Origin: Owenia fusiformis
Taxonomy: Eukaryota > Annelida > Polychaeta > Sabellida > Oweniidae
DNA length: 64,000 bases
Direction of reading: 5' to 3'
NCBI GenBank assembly: GCA_903813345.2
Contig: CAIIXF020000001.1
Location: forward strand, 53,959,885-54,023,884
Shown here: one piece after another, positions 37,140-50,292 of the stretch
Numbering within the stretch: the first letter of the stretch is position 1
How the letters are laid out: each line of letters starts with the position of its first letter
Made by a program: the position numbers and the translations under genes
The notes under the pieces: generated by a model
Databases searched by the model: none
What the model saw: the letters and a program-made list of their open reading frames with translations, nothing else
What the model was told of the DNA's origin: nothing

Positions 37140-37438
37140 TTAAGATACAGCTGGAAAATAACATTTTGTGAAAAAATTGCTATACCTGCACATGTTATTT
37201 TCTGGTACAAAGTTAAGTATGAAGGCATGTGTGTATTTCCATCCTTTTTTCAAGAAAGTATCATTACAGTGTCTACTTTTAGAAAACCTAGAAACAGGTC
37301 AATGGTAGCTCCTGTCCTGTGTTGTCTGGAAACTTAACTAACTTAACTAATGCCTTCATGCTTTATTTTGTACCAGACAATAATGTGTGCAGGTATTGCA
37401 ATTTTTTCCCAAAATGTTATTTTCCAGCTGAACCTTAA
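37140..37438. mobile_element. TTAA-flanked MITE with about 85-bp inverted repeats
   Basis: TTAA then GATACAGCTGGAAAATAAC at the left, and TTATTTTCCAGCTGAACC then TTAA at the right. Inverted arms share AATTGCTATACCTGCACA. Related to 49612-49825. TTAA flanks suggest a piggyBac-like mobiliser (inference). Confidence 0.75.
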
Positions 37439-38440
37439 CTAGCCCTAATGATGTACATAGACTAATATCTTACCTTGCCTTTTGTTCATCTACTAGACAT
37501 GGCATTTTTGGTAGACTGTGACTCATCTGAGTATTTGCTGTATCAATATGCTAAAGCGAATCTATCAATTCTTTTTTCACCTCGAGGCTAGAGCTAAGCT
37601 TAGACTACTGCCTAATTCTAATCTAGGCTAATCTAGACTAGTCTACTGAATCAAATGATTATCATTGAGATAATAAAAACAATACAACAATTATAGTCTA
37701 AGCTTAGATCTAGATCTAAATCAATTACTTCAACAAAATAATGTGTTACCTAGAAATTATTATGACTCATAAAAATCTAATCTCCTAAGCTTAGTTTAGT
37801 AAATTACTTGAAATCCACTGAATTATTGGAATCTGCTTCACCCATCTTACTTCACTTGGCTAGATCTAGCCTACAGTTCCACTTGAGATGCTTTAGGAAG
37901 TAGATTCTAGGATACAGATCAAGACCAGAACAACATGGGCTGGTTTGAAAGTTGCTGTCAAATAAGCTTAGCCTAGTGGCGAAATTGCATACTGTTTTCC
38001 GAATTCAGAAATTCAAATTGAAAGTCAGAATGAAATGAAAGTGCCCTTTTCGACCATATTTTTTACTTCCTCGTTGCAGTGATGCAGTGATATGCTTTCA
38101 GAGAAAAAGACCTACTTCAATCAAATATCATAATCTAATAAGTCCATAGTTACCTTATTTGTCCACAGATGCTTCCTATTTATTTAGAATAGCAGAGAAT
38201 ATTCTGCGAATTTGTATTTCTTCTAAGAAGATGTAAAACCGAGGCTGACCTTGAACTGTTCACCCCAAGTAGGAAGACACTGTTGCTAATGTTTGAGATA
38301 GTGTAGCAATTTACCTTTTATACAAAGTAAAGAAAATCGATAATTTCCGCTGACCTGATTGGCTGTGCAAATGAGTGAGATGACATCAATTTTGAAGATG
38401 AGATTTGTTTTGATAGACAGATATTACCCTCTTGCTTACC

Positions 38441-38882
38441 CACTGGCGGATCCAGGGGGAGGGGGCTAACTTAGGCTACTTAAAAAATGCAGCAGGTGCG
38501 GATCCAGGAACCAAAAAAAATTCCGCGCTTGCGCAGAAAGAAACGTCGGGGCCTTAAAACCAAAACGCAGGCCCAAATTTTGAAAATATTAAGCCCATTT
38601 TCATGATGAATTAGCCAAATATTGAAAATAAGGCTTACGAGGCTCATTTTTGCCCAAAAAGGTCCATTGAACGGGTCTTTAAAAACCGGTCCCACCCCGG
38701 GAGTGGGGAGGGCGCCCCCCAGATCCGCCAGTGAAATGGGCCTCAAATTTTTAAAACTAAAGCCCAATTTTGGATTTAGGGGCCCAAAATTTGTCAGAGA
38801 TTTCCCATAGGCTAATTCTTTTCATTCCTAGATTTGAACTTTGGCCCCCCTTGTATTGTTAGCTTCTGGATCCGCCAGCTCA
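38441..38882. mobile_element. Element with GGCGGATCC inverted ends
   Basis: CTGGCGGATCCAGGGGGAGG near 38443 and TTCTGGATCCGCCAGC near 38866 are inverted. A second, nested pair lies at about 38492 (GCGGATCCAGGAACC) and 38720 (CCAGATCCGCCAGTG). GC-rich edges. A related end (GTGGCGGATATGGGAACC) is near 47394. Confidence 0.55.
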
Positions 38883-41344
38883 GAGTACCCACATTCGTTT
38901 GTTCGAATTTCCATATTCGAAAAATACATTTCAAGAATTGATTAGAATAGCCTCAAGCCTGGTAAAGCTAAACTCCATACTTATAAAGTTATCATCATAT
39001 TTTATCCAAACAAAATATTGTGACTGAACCAGTGTCATAGCTACAGCGGTACTTTGCCAATCAAAACACCATCACTCATCTTCCGATCTCATCTGAACGG
39101 CGCATTTATGTAAATTGTGACTAGGCTACTATTGTACGTAAATATCAAATAAAATGTGTTTTCACAAGCCAAAAATGTGCAAAGGTAGGCTTGTTTCTCC
39201 ATATTCATGTATTATTGCGTTGTTATTACTTTATATATATGGAAATAAAATAACCTTAAAAAATTGAATATTTCAAAGCAAAATGTTACGATGAATCGAT
39301 TGATGGTAGGTGTTCGCATGAAGTTGTCAAGTATCTGTCGCACTGCATGAGGAAACATAGATCCATAGTTTGCTACTCATACTCATATTGCAAGGGCGAA
39401 GTTAACTCAATAACGGCTCCAAGAAAATTCAGATTTGATAAAGAAAAATGGGCATAGGGCCCGTAGTGCCTGTTACGCACAGTACGCCCGTGCGTTCCAA
39501 ATGAATTTGAAAAACCAAAAATGTGTTAAAATGCATTCATTTGTTTGCATATTAATTGATGATTCTTTGTATATTATATAAAGTTTTATCAGAATAGAAA
39601 GATTTAAAGTTTCGAAAAAAATTTCGAAAAAAAATTCCGGAGGAGCATACCCAACCGGACCCAAAAGCAATCAGACATCCCCAAATGGGCGTACCAAATC
39701 AAAATATAGCCTTATGCCCATGGTATTGAGTTTAACGTGTTGAACTAGGGTCCCCTTCTTGTGTCCAAACTGCACCGGCATCAGGGCATATACATTTGAG
39801 GATCAGGACTATGATGAACCATTGTACAATACATCATATATCAATAAGTGACGATGTATCAAGATTCCTGAAAGTTGAAGTCTAATCTAACAAAATTTGA
39901 TAGAGATATGTGATAATTTTTCCCTAAAACTACACGATTTTTCTTAAAAATTAGGGAATAGTTGGTTTTTAATTAATCAGTCATATTTTAAAAAAATTAA
40001 TCCCAATGGTCATGCATGCATGGTGTATATAGCCTGGCTAAAAATCTTCCACGATGAATATATTGCATACATTTCAATAAAAAATACGAAATCTATTTTT
40101 CTGATTTTTTCTTTTCTTTCCCTTAGAAATTCAAGAAGGGGACGTGTCACTTTACACTTCAATTGCAACTTGTTGCTAAGGTCAAATAGAAAATGTGTAT
40201 CATTACAGCAAAATGTGGTATTCTATATAAACCTGCACATCATATGTGACATTATAATATGCTAAACATATTTTTTCAATTCATCATTGATAACTCATAA
40301 AATCGTAAAAGGTATTAGTAGAGAAAAGTCCAGGGAGAAAAGTAAGGTCAAAAGAATGTCGCTATCCTAAGGTTCAAATCGAACATTTGAAAGATGAAAC
40401 TAATTATATGATTACGAAATCCAGGACGGTATTTCGGATGTGTGGCTTCAACTTAGCTAGGCCCCTATAACGATTTGTCTTTGAAGTTATCTGCCAAAAA
40501 TATGTGAAGATATAATCAATGATGGCAACTTTAATTTTGATTGATTTTTCGTTTAAAAACAGAGAGTTCACTTCAATAGTATAAATAGTATATTTTCATA
40601 TGAGGGTGGGCGAGTGGTTGAAATGTGCATGAAAGGGCTTTAAAGGGAATGCGAAGTTTTGTCCCTTTAACTTGATAATAAGTTAGAATAAAGATATATC
40701 TTTCAATCCAACTTAGTTTTATTGTTCTATCATTATCCTTTTAATTGTTATTGAGCCCCGGGTTTTGCATATGAACTGGACCACGGAGCTGCCATTTCAA
40801 CCGTAAAGTGGTTCTTTACGACATTGTTATGACGTCATTGATGCCAGATTGATGCCTTGGCATTCCAAAAGTTTTGTGGCGCCATTTTTGAATCAAAAAA
40901 TGAATGCCGAGTTGTTGCCATTCCAAAACCAAAGAAATCATTTCAAAGGAACTAAAAGAATACGTATATACCACCCATAATAAAGAACGATTTCAATAGA
41001 ATATTAACGCCAGCATTTTCGGAATTGCTTTTTACCTATCTAGACATGGAATGCGGGTTAGATTTATTCTTTATTTACACTTGAAACAATCTTGGATTCG
41101 TTTTTATTAGGTCTAGCGCTAAATGCGAACAGAGAATGCTAATTCTATCAGGCGAATGCAAACTATTTGAATAAAACATAATAAAATTAATTCAACCAAC
41201 CCATCTTGAATTTCCAAGAATGAAATGGTTTAATTTGCTAGTCTCATTACAAAAGTACGTGTTCGTACTTTAATATTCATTGCATTTATGTTTATCTTTA
41301 ACACAGGTAGGCTTATTCAAAGAAATTAAAATTTTAAAATTAAA

Positions 41345-41830
41345 TTTTAAAACATTTTTACGGGGACCGTACGGTCTATCAAATCTGTGGTAAGCAGGAT
41401 TTCTACGGTTGCCTAAGTATTTCTGCAGTCAAATAATTTAGCAGTCACATTTGCTAAGATAGCCGTACGGCGTATCTTGATTATGAGGAAAAACTACGAT
41501 TTCCGTACAGCTGATAAATGATGACGCACGATCAGCGTAGGGCGGCACTACGACGTGCATAGTTTTTCTTGAAGGCATCCACAAGGGGTTCTATGGTTCG
41601 GAAAGGTCAATTGTAACCTATGAAATCCAAGCGCAGCCGCAAGTCGACCGTGAACCCGACGTACGGCCGTCGTGAGACCTACGGTTTTGCTGCTGCTTGT
41701 TGATATCTATAGTGACCACAGGAAAGAAAAAGTTATAACTCCGACTCTACGCCTGATAAAAACTGGATATGTCGTGTACGTAGACAGCAAGGTGCAGTGA
41801 CCTTAAGTCGACTGTAGTTTCCTATGTTTG
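41345..41830. other. CpG-richer patch with CGTACGG words
   Basis: ACCGTACGGTC, GCCGTACGGCG, TTTCCGTACAGC, GACGTACGGCCGTCG and GACCTACGG fall within 480 bp of otherwise AT-rich DNA. It is either an unmethylated regulatory patch or the edge of an unrecognised transposon. No gene seen. Confidence 0.4.
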
Positions 41831-42120
41831 CCGCAGAAATTTACTGATTTCAGGGAAATACGATCGACGTGTGGTCGCATTGAACAAATGTGACTGAAGC
41901 TTTTAAAGTTCCACTTATTTTCAGATATAGAAAAACAAAAGGTTGTATGCCATTAAATTGAAAATCATTATTTCGAAAATACTGTAGAACTGTACTTACC
42001 ACGGATGTTATATAATTAAATTCGAGCTCGAAATCAGGAATTGTTTTTAGCAAAAAATAAATATATAAAAAATAAATATTAAACTATTGGCGTACTATCA
42101 ATACGGCAATTGCCTTATTA

Positions 42121-45100
42121 GACAGGTTCCAATTTCAGAATATCTCAAGGGAAAAAGTTTATGAGGCATTTTTTAGAAAAAGCAACAGACCTATTTTTTC
42201 TGGATCAGTTTTTCATGCTGATAAAGATATTAAAAGATGACAGCTCAACGAGGTGGTCACGACACTGAATTTTAGCGTTTTTACCCCCCTAGGAAATTAT
42301 CTTAGGGGGTACTATAATATTAGTTCATAACTCAAAGGATATATAAACTATTGTTCTGAGTTCTACAGCATACATTGTTAGTACAGAGATGAATACTATC
42401 CTTAAGTTATAGGTTGATATCTTTGTTGGTTTCGAAAAAATACAATTTATTAGAAAAAAATATGCAATTTTTGTCATTTTTTCTTGCTTATTTTATATTT
42501 GTAGCTTCAAGCAAAATATGATAACTTTAACAGCTCAAAGTAGTATTCTAACAACATTCCCAAGCTATGTGTGATATTGTAATACATCTATTATAGTGAT
42601 GAAGTACTATTTTGTAATTTTAATATGACTTTATAGTGCCCTACCCCTGGTAAATAGAAGAAAGTTGGTGTGGTTTTCTTCTGGTTTTAACATTTTATTG
42701 ACTTCTTAGTTGAAGATACAATCAATTCTGTCAGTTAACCATGAGTAGCTTTACAATGGTTAACTATTCCCATGAATAGAGGGTTGGGACCTCAAAAATA
42801 CCAGAACTGTTAAGTGGCATTCTTGGGCATCCCTCTTCAGAGCATTTTCCTTATACTCCGATGAAATCTGCAGGGGATACTATAAGAAACCTATATATCT
42901 AAGATACTAATGAAGATACTGAATTCAAATTTTCAGGATTTGGTCCTGGTATGATAGGTAATCTGTATGACAAAAAGAAAAAACTCTGTTGCCATAGTAA
43001 CAAGAATACCACACTATTTGTTTCCTAAGAAATGTGTTTTAAGAGGTTTTGTCATTCTCTTCATATTTTTAATTCTAAATATGTCTACAATGTAGGATGA
43101 TTAGAATTATGGTAAAGTAATCTTTTCTATTGTTTTATTGTTCTCTAAAACAGAAGTTGCTATGGCGACACATAGATCATAGAAAAAATGCTGGGATGAT
43201 CGCTCTATTTGTCAGGAAATTAAAATGGAAACTGAAAAATGAGTTTCTTCCCACCGAATAGCAATTAATTTGGTAGACCATGGCTGACACGCACAAGAGA
43301 AAACGTTTATCAGTTCTTTGTCATTTTGTTTTTTTGTTTTTTTATTTATCGTGGTCTGGGACTTATAACACCTAATACCGAGTCTTCTCCAACTGCAAAG
43401 GAAGGCAAGATTTTAATAATGAACATTCATACATCTCAACAAATATGGCCAAAGATTTGGACAATGATGAGGAAACTCTGAGGGAAAATTAGACGAAATA
43501 TTAATGTGAGTGGTCCAAAAATAACACTAACATGTTTTGGAAAAGTTATGCTCTCGGATGACTCAGTGCTCATTTAAGGATAGTCTGAATCAGGTTAATC
43601 ACGTTTTTAACCTAATTGCACCCCTTCCCCAAACCCCCAAATTTTGACTAAATTGTCGAAAAGTAGCAAACAACATTCATTAAAGATCAATATGGCTATT
43701 TCGCTTCTATGTCATAAAGATATGATACGATCTCAGGTCAATCAATAAATTTCACAAGTGACACTCTATCTTATGAAGAAAATACTATCGTATTTGAAGA
43801 CATGTCAAAAATTTGGTTACCCTTTGCATTCGTTTGACTTCACTTCTTAAAAAAGAGCTTCGTCTTCACTCTTTCAAACTAAAATAAACCTGTGAACTCA
43901 CCGCCCCAATCAGTGTTCGTCGGCCAAATTTGACATGCGCATATTTAATTTGATAATAAAGTCAATTGGACTCGTAGATATTTCACTAGCAATCAACCCA
44001 TCAATATATTTTTTTAAAGTTGTTGGCCTCATTTTCACCAAAAATGGAATCATTTTAACAATGTTTGATGCATTACTATTCTTTATTTTAATGTATCAAA
44101 TAGCTCTTGAAAAGAAACTGAATTCCCCTAAGATTAGTGTTCCCCATGTTATTTCCCCTTTGAAAAAATTCATGCTGTCCATTGGTTTCAGTTCATTTTG
44201 GTCATCCAAATTCAGTGTTTTTAAAGTCCCTGGAGCAATCCACTTTTCCTCTTAGGAAATATAACATGTCTCAAAGCATATTTTAATTATGCATCCAACA
44301 ATATAATTAAAGGTTGCATCTTTGCTAAAAACTAGGTCATCATTTTTACTAAAAAGTATGTTGATTGGGCCATTCCCTTTAATATCACCCAGGTCTGATT
44401 AATCATTATATTTACTCTTCTTGAAGATAATGAATAGATCTAAAAGATATACCAATGTTCATGGTCAGAAAATATTCATAATTCAAGTTAGAATTGACCT
44501 TTTTTATATAAATGGAAAATAGATGGCATCAAGAAGTTATTCCATTTGGATCAACTTAAAACATCATTGGAATGTAACTATATGATCTTATTGACATGTG
44601 GATTGTGATTTCACATTAAAATTGTGATCCTTGTAAGAGTAAATGAACTTTTAAAGGTTTTTCAGCATTTTGTCAATGGGGATTTAGCCCGACCTTTTTT
44701 AGACAACCAGAAAATCATTAGAATTTGAATAATGGTAAATAACAGTGCAAATCAAAGTTGTTTTGATAGAGAATTACTCACAGAATTCAAATATGCCATC
44801 AGATGGAAGAAAACGTTAGTTTTTAATGGTTAAAAATGCTGATCTCCTAAAATCTCATTAAAAACAAGACCTTAACGAGATTTCAAAGCTATATGGAAAA
44901 AGGACCATTTTCTGAAGTTGTTTGCGATAACCTACATGCTCCTTTATAACATTATTATGTAAATACTATCAAATGCTTTAGTCATGACAGTTGAAGTAAA
45001 CTGACGTCTTGGTATTTAAATGCAGAATCAGATCTATGTAAACAAAATTGAAAGCAATTGAAAGTACAATCTCAAATATAATATCTCCCAAAAGATCCAC

Positions 45101-46268
45101 AATATAAATTATTTATTGGTAATGTTGTTTAAAATTCAAAGTGTAAAAAGGGGGAAATGTTCAAATTCTCCCAAATAATAATAAATAAGTTACACTAAGT
45201 TATACAAGTGTGAGGCACCATCATCTTTGGTTAATAAAAAAGATTCTTAGCTACTTTTCTAACATATGGCTGTGATGCATCATGGCTTAATGAGGACTCT
45301 GCTATATGGTCAGATAATGAGAACTAACAGTTTTACGGAACTTTTGCCATGTTTTGCACATTGTAAATGACCCTTCTGAATGGGTTGTAAAGGAGGTATA
45401 TATGGCTCAAATGACTCGTGCCCTAGTACATGGGGCACTGAAGTACATTACTTGTGCATGATGACCACCATAGTCTAGTTGCTCAAATGAGATCAATTGA
45501 TGATTATAATGTTTAGACTTTATGTCAATGTCCTCTCTAGTATGTGATCACACTAGATTTCATTATGATACATGTACTAAATTGAAAACTTACATATAAA
45601 ATATCTTAAGTCCTATATTCTAGTAATAAATGAATTAGAATGTCACCTAACATTTGATGATGGTATGAATTTATTGATTTGGTGTCTATCAATACATGTT
45701 TCTAACTTAATGCTGCAAAACGATAAAATTCACCACATCCACTTTCTTCAATTTTCCAGAGGTAGGGCACTATAAAGTCATATTAAAATTACAAAATAGT
45801 ACTTCATAACTAAAATAGATGTATTACAATACCGCACATAGCTTGGAAATGTTTTTAGAATACTACTATGAGCTGTTTAAGCTGTCATATTTTGCTTGAA
45901 GCTACAAATATAAAATTGGCAAGACAAAAATTGCGTATCTTTTTCCTGTTTATTGTATTTTTTCTGAGACCAATAAGGGTATCAACCTATAACTTTAGGA
46001 TAGTATTCATATTTGTACTAGCAATGTATGGTGTACAACTCAGAACAATAGCTCATATATCCTTTGAGTTATGAACTAGTTTCATAGTACCCCCTAAAAT
46101 ATTTTCCTAGGGGGGTAAAAATGCCAAAATTCGGTGTCGTGACCATCCCGTTGAGCTGTCATCTTTTAATATCTTTATCAGCATGAAACATTGATCGAGT
46201 GAAAATAGGTCTGTTGCTTTTTCTAAAAAATGCCTCAAAAACTTGAATTATTAGAATTGGAACCTGTC
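42121..46268. mobile_element. 4.15-kb element with about 570-bp terminal inverted repeats, TA flanks
   Basis: Starts GACAGGTTCCAATT and ends with the inverse AATTGGAACCTGTC. It is flanked by TA at 42119-42120 and 46269-46270. The arms run to about 42690 and from about 45730, sharing GACAGCTCAACG(A/G)G, CACGACAC, TACCCCCCTAGG and GGCACTATAAAGTCATATTA. The interior (3 kb) encodes no recognisable transposase. The 106-codon frame at 43935 matches nothing I know. Non-autonomous; superfamily undecided. Confidence 0.85.
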
Positions 46269-48844
46269 TATATCGTCGTTGAAATGAAATATCATACTAC
46301 AATCGACCCCATCGTCTCCCAGCATCACTGAATGTTATGAGCCTTCTCTTGTCATGATCCAAGGTGAAATACCATTGAATTTTGAAAAGCTTTTTTGTCA
46401 TATCGAATGTCGCTACGGTGATATGATGATTGAAATTGGTCGTTTAACAACTGAGAAAAATTAAACATTACGTATTATTCTTTGAAAATATGACAGTGGC
46501 ATGTCCTTGTAAAGCTATTGCCAATCTTAGTATTTAGGAGATTGACATTTACATACGTATCATTTAGACGACATCGATTTTTCGTTTTTTTGTTTGCGTT
46601 TTTCATCAAAATTTAAATGGCTAAACACTTTAGGGAGTTACCGTTTCATTGGATTACTACTTTTTGTTTTATTTCTTTCATTCTCCAATATGCACCTAAT
46701 CATATTTGAATAGAATACTACAGATTGAAGAAATCTATCACTTATGATTAGGTAAGAAAGCAATTGCGGCAGTATGCCTATTTGCCGACGTAAACCTTAA
46801 GGTTAATAATGATGTGCCTTAAATGCTCATCAGCGCATTAATGAACATTAGCATAGATTTTGATATTTTAAATGGTATGTCGTGTATTTACATAAATATG
46901 GTAAATGCAACTATTTGTTGGATGCGTTCAGCCGATGATATTAACTTACTTATTTTCACCACAAATACGCCAACACATTAGCCGCATTAATCTTAGTTAA
47001 AATAAATCCCCATTGATGCACAGTAATGCATTTATATAATTATGTGTAAATGCCATTTTGTATATTTGATGCATTTACCTCATTTATTGGTTAAATATAC
47101 AAGAAGGCATTTACAGGATTTGAACAGATTTATCCTTTTGGACCCAATGTTATCATTATATAAAATAATTCATGTCCATATCATATCATGTATTTATGAA
47201 TATTTAGGCCTAAAGAGAAATATATTTTGCACGTTCCATGTTTTTTTGAAAACTGATTTCAAAATTGACCAAGCCTTTTCGCTATCTAAGAGAAAACGTA
47301 ACCGAGACTTTTGCCAGTGATGGGAACTTTCTTTCAATTTTTGCGATACAATTTACATTGCATGGAACAGCACACATTTTTGTTATACTACTCAGTGGCG
47401 GATATGGGAACCAACAAGGGGATGAGCAAATTTCATGACTGATAAAAAATTGCGCGCCGGCTTTCGCGCAAAAAATTGTTCGAATAAAAAATTATTCGAC
47501 TCATGCCCAGGAAGTTCCAAATATCATCTTAGAATTGTAAAATTTTCTAGGAGAGTGGGCCACCCCTCACATCCTCCACAAAATAATTGAAAAAAATCTG
47601 GATTTCATGTATTGTCTCAGAACTCAGACACGACTTTTAAAGTGTTTTTAAGGGGAGTGGGCTACTCCTCACACCCCCAACAAAACAATTGAGAAGTTTG
47701 GAAGTTTTTGAAAAATTTGTTAATCTAAACACTTTAAAAGTGCTCAGAAATCACTAAGTGACATAATGAAATCATAAAAGTTTTTGGCACCCTACCCCAA
47801 AAACTAAAGCATTCATTACATTAAAAGTTCTCAGACAGCATCTTGAATTAGCAACATTTTCCTAAGCTGCCCCTCGCTCCCCCAAGAAGAAAATGAATGA
47901 AAACTATGAATTTCTTTTGATTAATTCTATTGATTAAAACCGCGGGATTAAAACACTTGATAAGTCTCCGGAAATCACCGACTGTGATCTTAACTGGTAA
48001 AAGTACTCGGGTAACATTTATGCCCTTCTTGCACAGCCCCCCCCCCCCTATTCGAATGTATTTCCAAATTGCTTATTTAAAATTTAGTCTAAAACCAAAA
48101 GATACTACATAATAGGCTGAGTGGCCCCACTATAGGGAGTAACAACCCCCCTCCCCTTATCTTCTTCCGCTACTCATGCCACATCTCGAGTAACCCCCCC
48201 CCCCCCTGAGTCTGACCTACGCGATTTGATTTACGCGGCAAAAATTTGACAATTTTGTCTGCTGTGGCCGGTGGTCGGAGGTCAGAGGGATCGGTCTTTT
48301 CCATACACCTCATTTGGTACTAGTATTTTTAATCGTTCGCAAAATTACTGCGTTAGTAATATTTAAGAATTCGTTTCACAGTTTGTAGTTATCTTTTAGA
48401 CGTGACTCATCCGGAAGTTTGTAAAAATAAAAAAAGTGAGTAGTTATGGGGCCCTAGTTATGTCAATTTATGTCCTCTGTATGGATAAAATACTCATTTG
48501 GTTACTAAATAATAATTGAATACATAACAAGGTTCTAAATACGACGTTATTTAGGGGGGTATAACACGTACAGATACACATATAATTTGTAATATGGGCA
48601 GCTGCAGAGTTCTGCAGCAGGGAGAGATTGAATAATTTTATCACTCACTGTTTTCAGTTTTGTTTCCTCATTACTTACAATCTGTTTCTCTTAGATCTAC
48701 TCTTTTAAAAAACTCAATAATAGGTTTTCTCAAGAATACATGTAGGAAACGAATTTCCCGGAAGAATTTGTACCATGATTTTGTGCTGAAATATCAACGT
48801 TAGCTGCTAAATAAGGTGTCATGGAAGTACAAATATGTTATCCT

Positions 48845-49375
48845 GAGCTAGGAACGAGCGCAATTTTTTGCCTGTACGATTACAACTTGGGAGAATTTTC
48901 TACGCCCCTTACACTTAGGTGCCTACTTCAATAGATTCCTGGGTATTTTAGCATTCAATTCGTTAAGTTAAATCAACAATTGTCTGGGTATATCGGCAGA
49001 ACGGGAACATTTTTCTTTTTCGTTTAGAGAGATTCCATCACTTTTCAAGATGGCGTTTGATTTAAAAGGGGATTCCCCGTTTGACTGGCCCGGAAGTACC
49101 AATAAATTGAGGAATTTGACGGTTTAAATAAGTTAAATATTACATGCAAATATTGCGATCAAAAACGTTCGTTCTGCCGATAAACCCAGATAATTGTGGA
49201 TTCAACTACAGGAAAAGAATGCTAAAATACCAAGGAATCTATTGAAGTAGGTATCTTAAGTGTAAGAAGCGTAGAAAATTTTCCCATGTTGTAATCCTAC
49301 AGGCAAAAGATTGAGACGTTCTCAGGACTATAGTCCTGGCACGGGGAAACAAATATGTACTCCTAGCTATTTTTC
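48845..49375. mobile_element. Fold-back element with about 170-210-bp arms
   Basis: Left arm words TTTTTTGCCTGTACGATTAC, CTACTTCAATAGATTCCT and ATCGGCAGAACG recur inverted on the right (CGTTCTGCCGAT, AGGAATCTATTGAAGTAG, GTAATCCTACAGGCAAAA). The loop of about 150 bp includes TTCAAGATGGCG. No coding content. Confidence 0.75.
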
Positions 49376-49611
49376 AGTCACATTTGCAGAGGGCTGAAAA
49401 GGTTATTTCATCATGTTTATGGTCATTCTGACCATTTCTATTGTGTTCCCGATCATGTAAATGATATGTGGAACTAGTTAAACTGACTGGATATCCAAAC
49501 AGAACTGTTATCTTGGTTCAAAAAGTTACAAAAAATCCAGCATGGTTTTGTCACTTTTTGTTTTGTCTCAGATTTGAAAATGCCTAGCGCGAATGCTGTT
49601 TCCATGGCACC

Positions 49612-49825
49612 TTAAGGTACAGCTGGAAACTAACATTTTGGTAAAAATTGCTATACCTGCACATGTTATTTTCTGGTACAAAATAAAGTATGAAGGCATG
49701 TGTCAATTTCCTTGCTTTTTTCAGGAAAGTATCATTACATTGTCTTCTTTTAGAATATCTGGTAGGAGTTCAATGGGAACTCCAGGAAATTTTTACCAAA
49801 ATGTTACTTTCCAGCTGAGCCTTAA
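49612..49825. mobile_element. TTAA-flanked MITE, second copy
   Basis: TTAA then GGTACAGCTGGAAACTAAC at left, and GTTACTTTCCAGCTGAGCC then TTAA at right, 214 bp. It shares AATTGCTATACCTGCACATG and GTATGAAGGCATGTGT with the copy at 37140. Confidence 0.75.
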
Positions 49826-50292
49826 GGTCAGGGTGCATAATCGGAATTTTGCTGTGCCCTCAATTGAGTCACATGTTATTTTTCAAATTTGAATCACTCC
49901 TTCCCCATAATCTCAACATCTCTTACTTTTCCACAACAAGTATACTAATGTACCTAGAAAAGAATGTGAAGAAGAATGTTTTGATAAAATGTTTTTTCCA
50001 AATTGATGTTTAACAACTGAGAAGTTGCATGTTGTATTATTTTTCAATTATGATAACCATTTTTATGAACATGTATTTGGGAGAATTTCATTTCATTTTC
50101 CCCCAATATTGTACTTTGAAACCTTAATTCAACATATTCCGGATCTTTTGGTAGATATTGTATTTGATATGGTATGAAATAGCTTGGTAGGTCAATTGTT
50201 TATGTTGCTTGCAAATTTGTCATTCTGGACCCTATAGATCTGATTCTTTCTTTAGGCCTTGCCATTTGAACATAAACAATTTCTGTTTTCAG

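Larger units (their letters stand above)
34437..42120. other. Upstream region of STAT; gene-poor
   Basis: No coding exon was recognised on either strand. It should contain the STAT non-coding first exon and promoter, which cannot be pinpointed. Visible structures are an ATTATACCGA-type array (35465-35570), a TTAA-flanked MITE (37140-37438), a GGATCCGCCAG-ended element (38441-38882) and a CpG-richer patch (41345-41830). Confidence 0.5.
46269..50292. other. Region upstream of UBE2J2, no coding exon seen
   Basis: Must hold the UBE2J2 5' UTR exon and promoter, not identifiable by eye. Contains poly-C runs (about 48039 and 48186), a fold-back (48845-49375) and a TTAA MITE (49612-49825). 47394-48206 looks like decayed repeat with GC-rich ends. 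Confidence 0.45.

Noticed and set aside
43935-44255. 106-codon frame inside the 42-46 kb element
   Set aside because: Composition is that of AT-rich DNA, with no transposase motif; not supported as a gene.
49593-49892. 99-codon frame before UBE2J2
   Set aside because: Spans a TTAA-flanked MITE and has no similarity to UBE2J2 or another protein.
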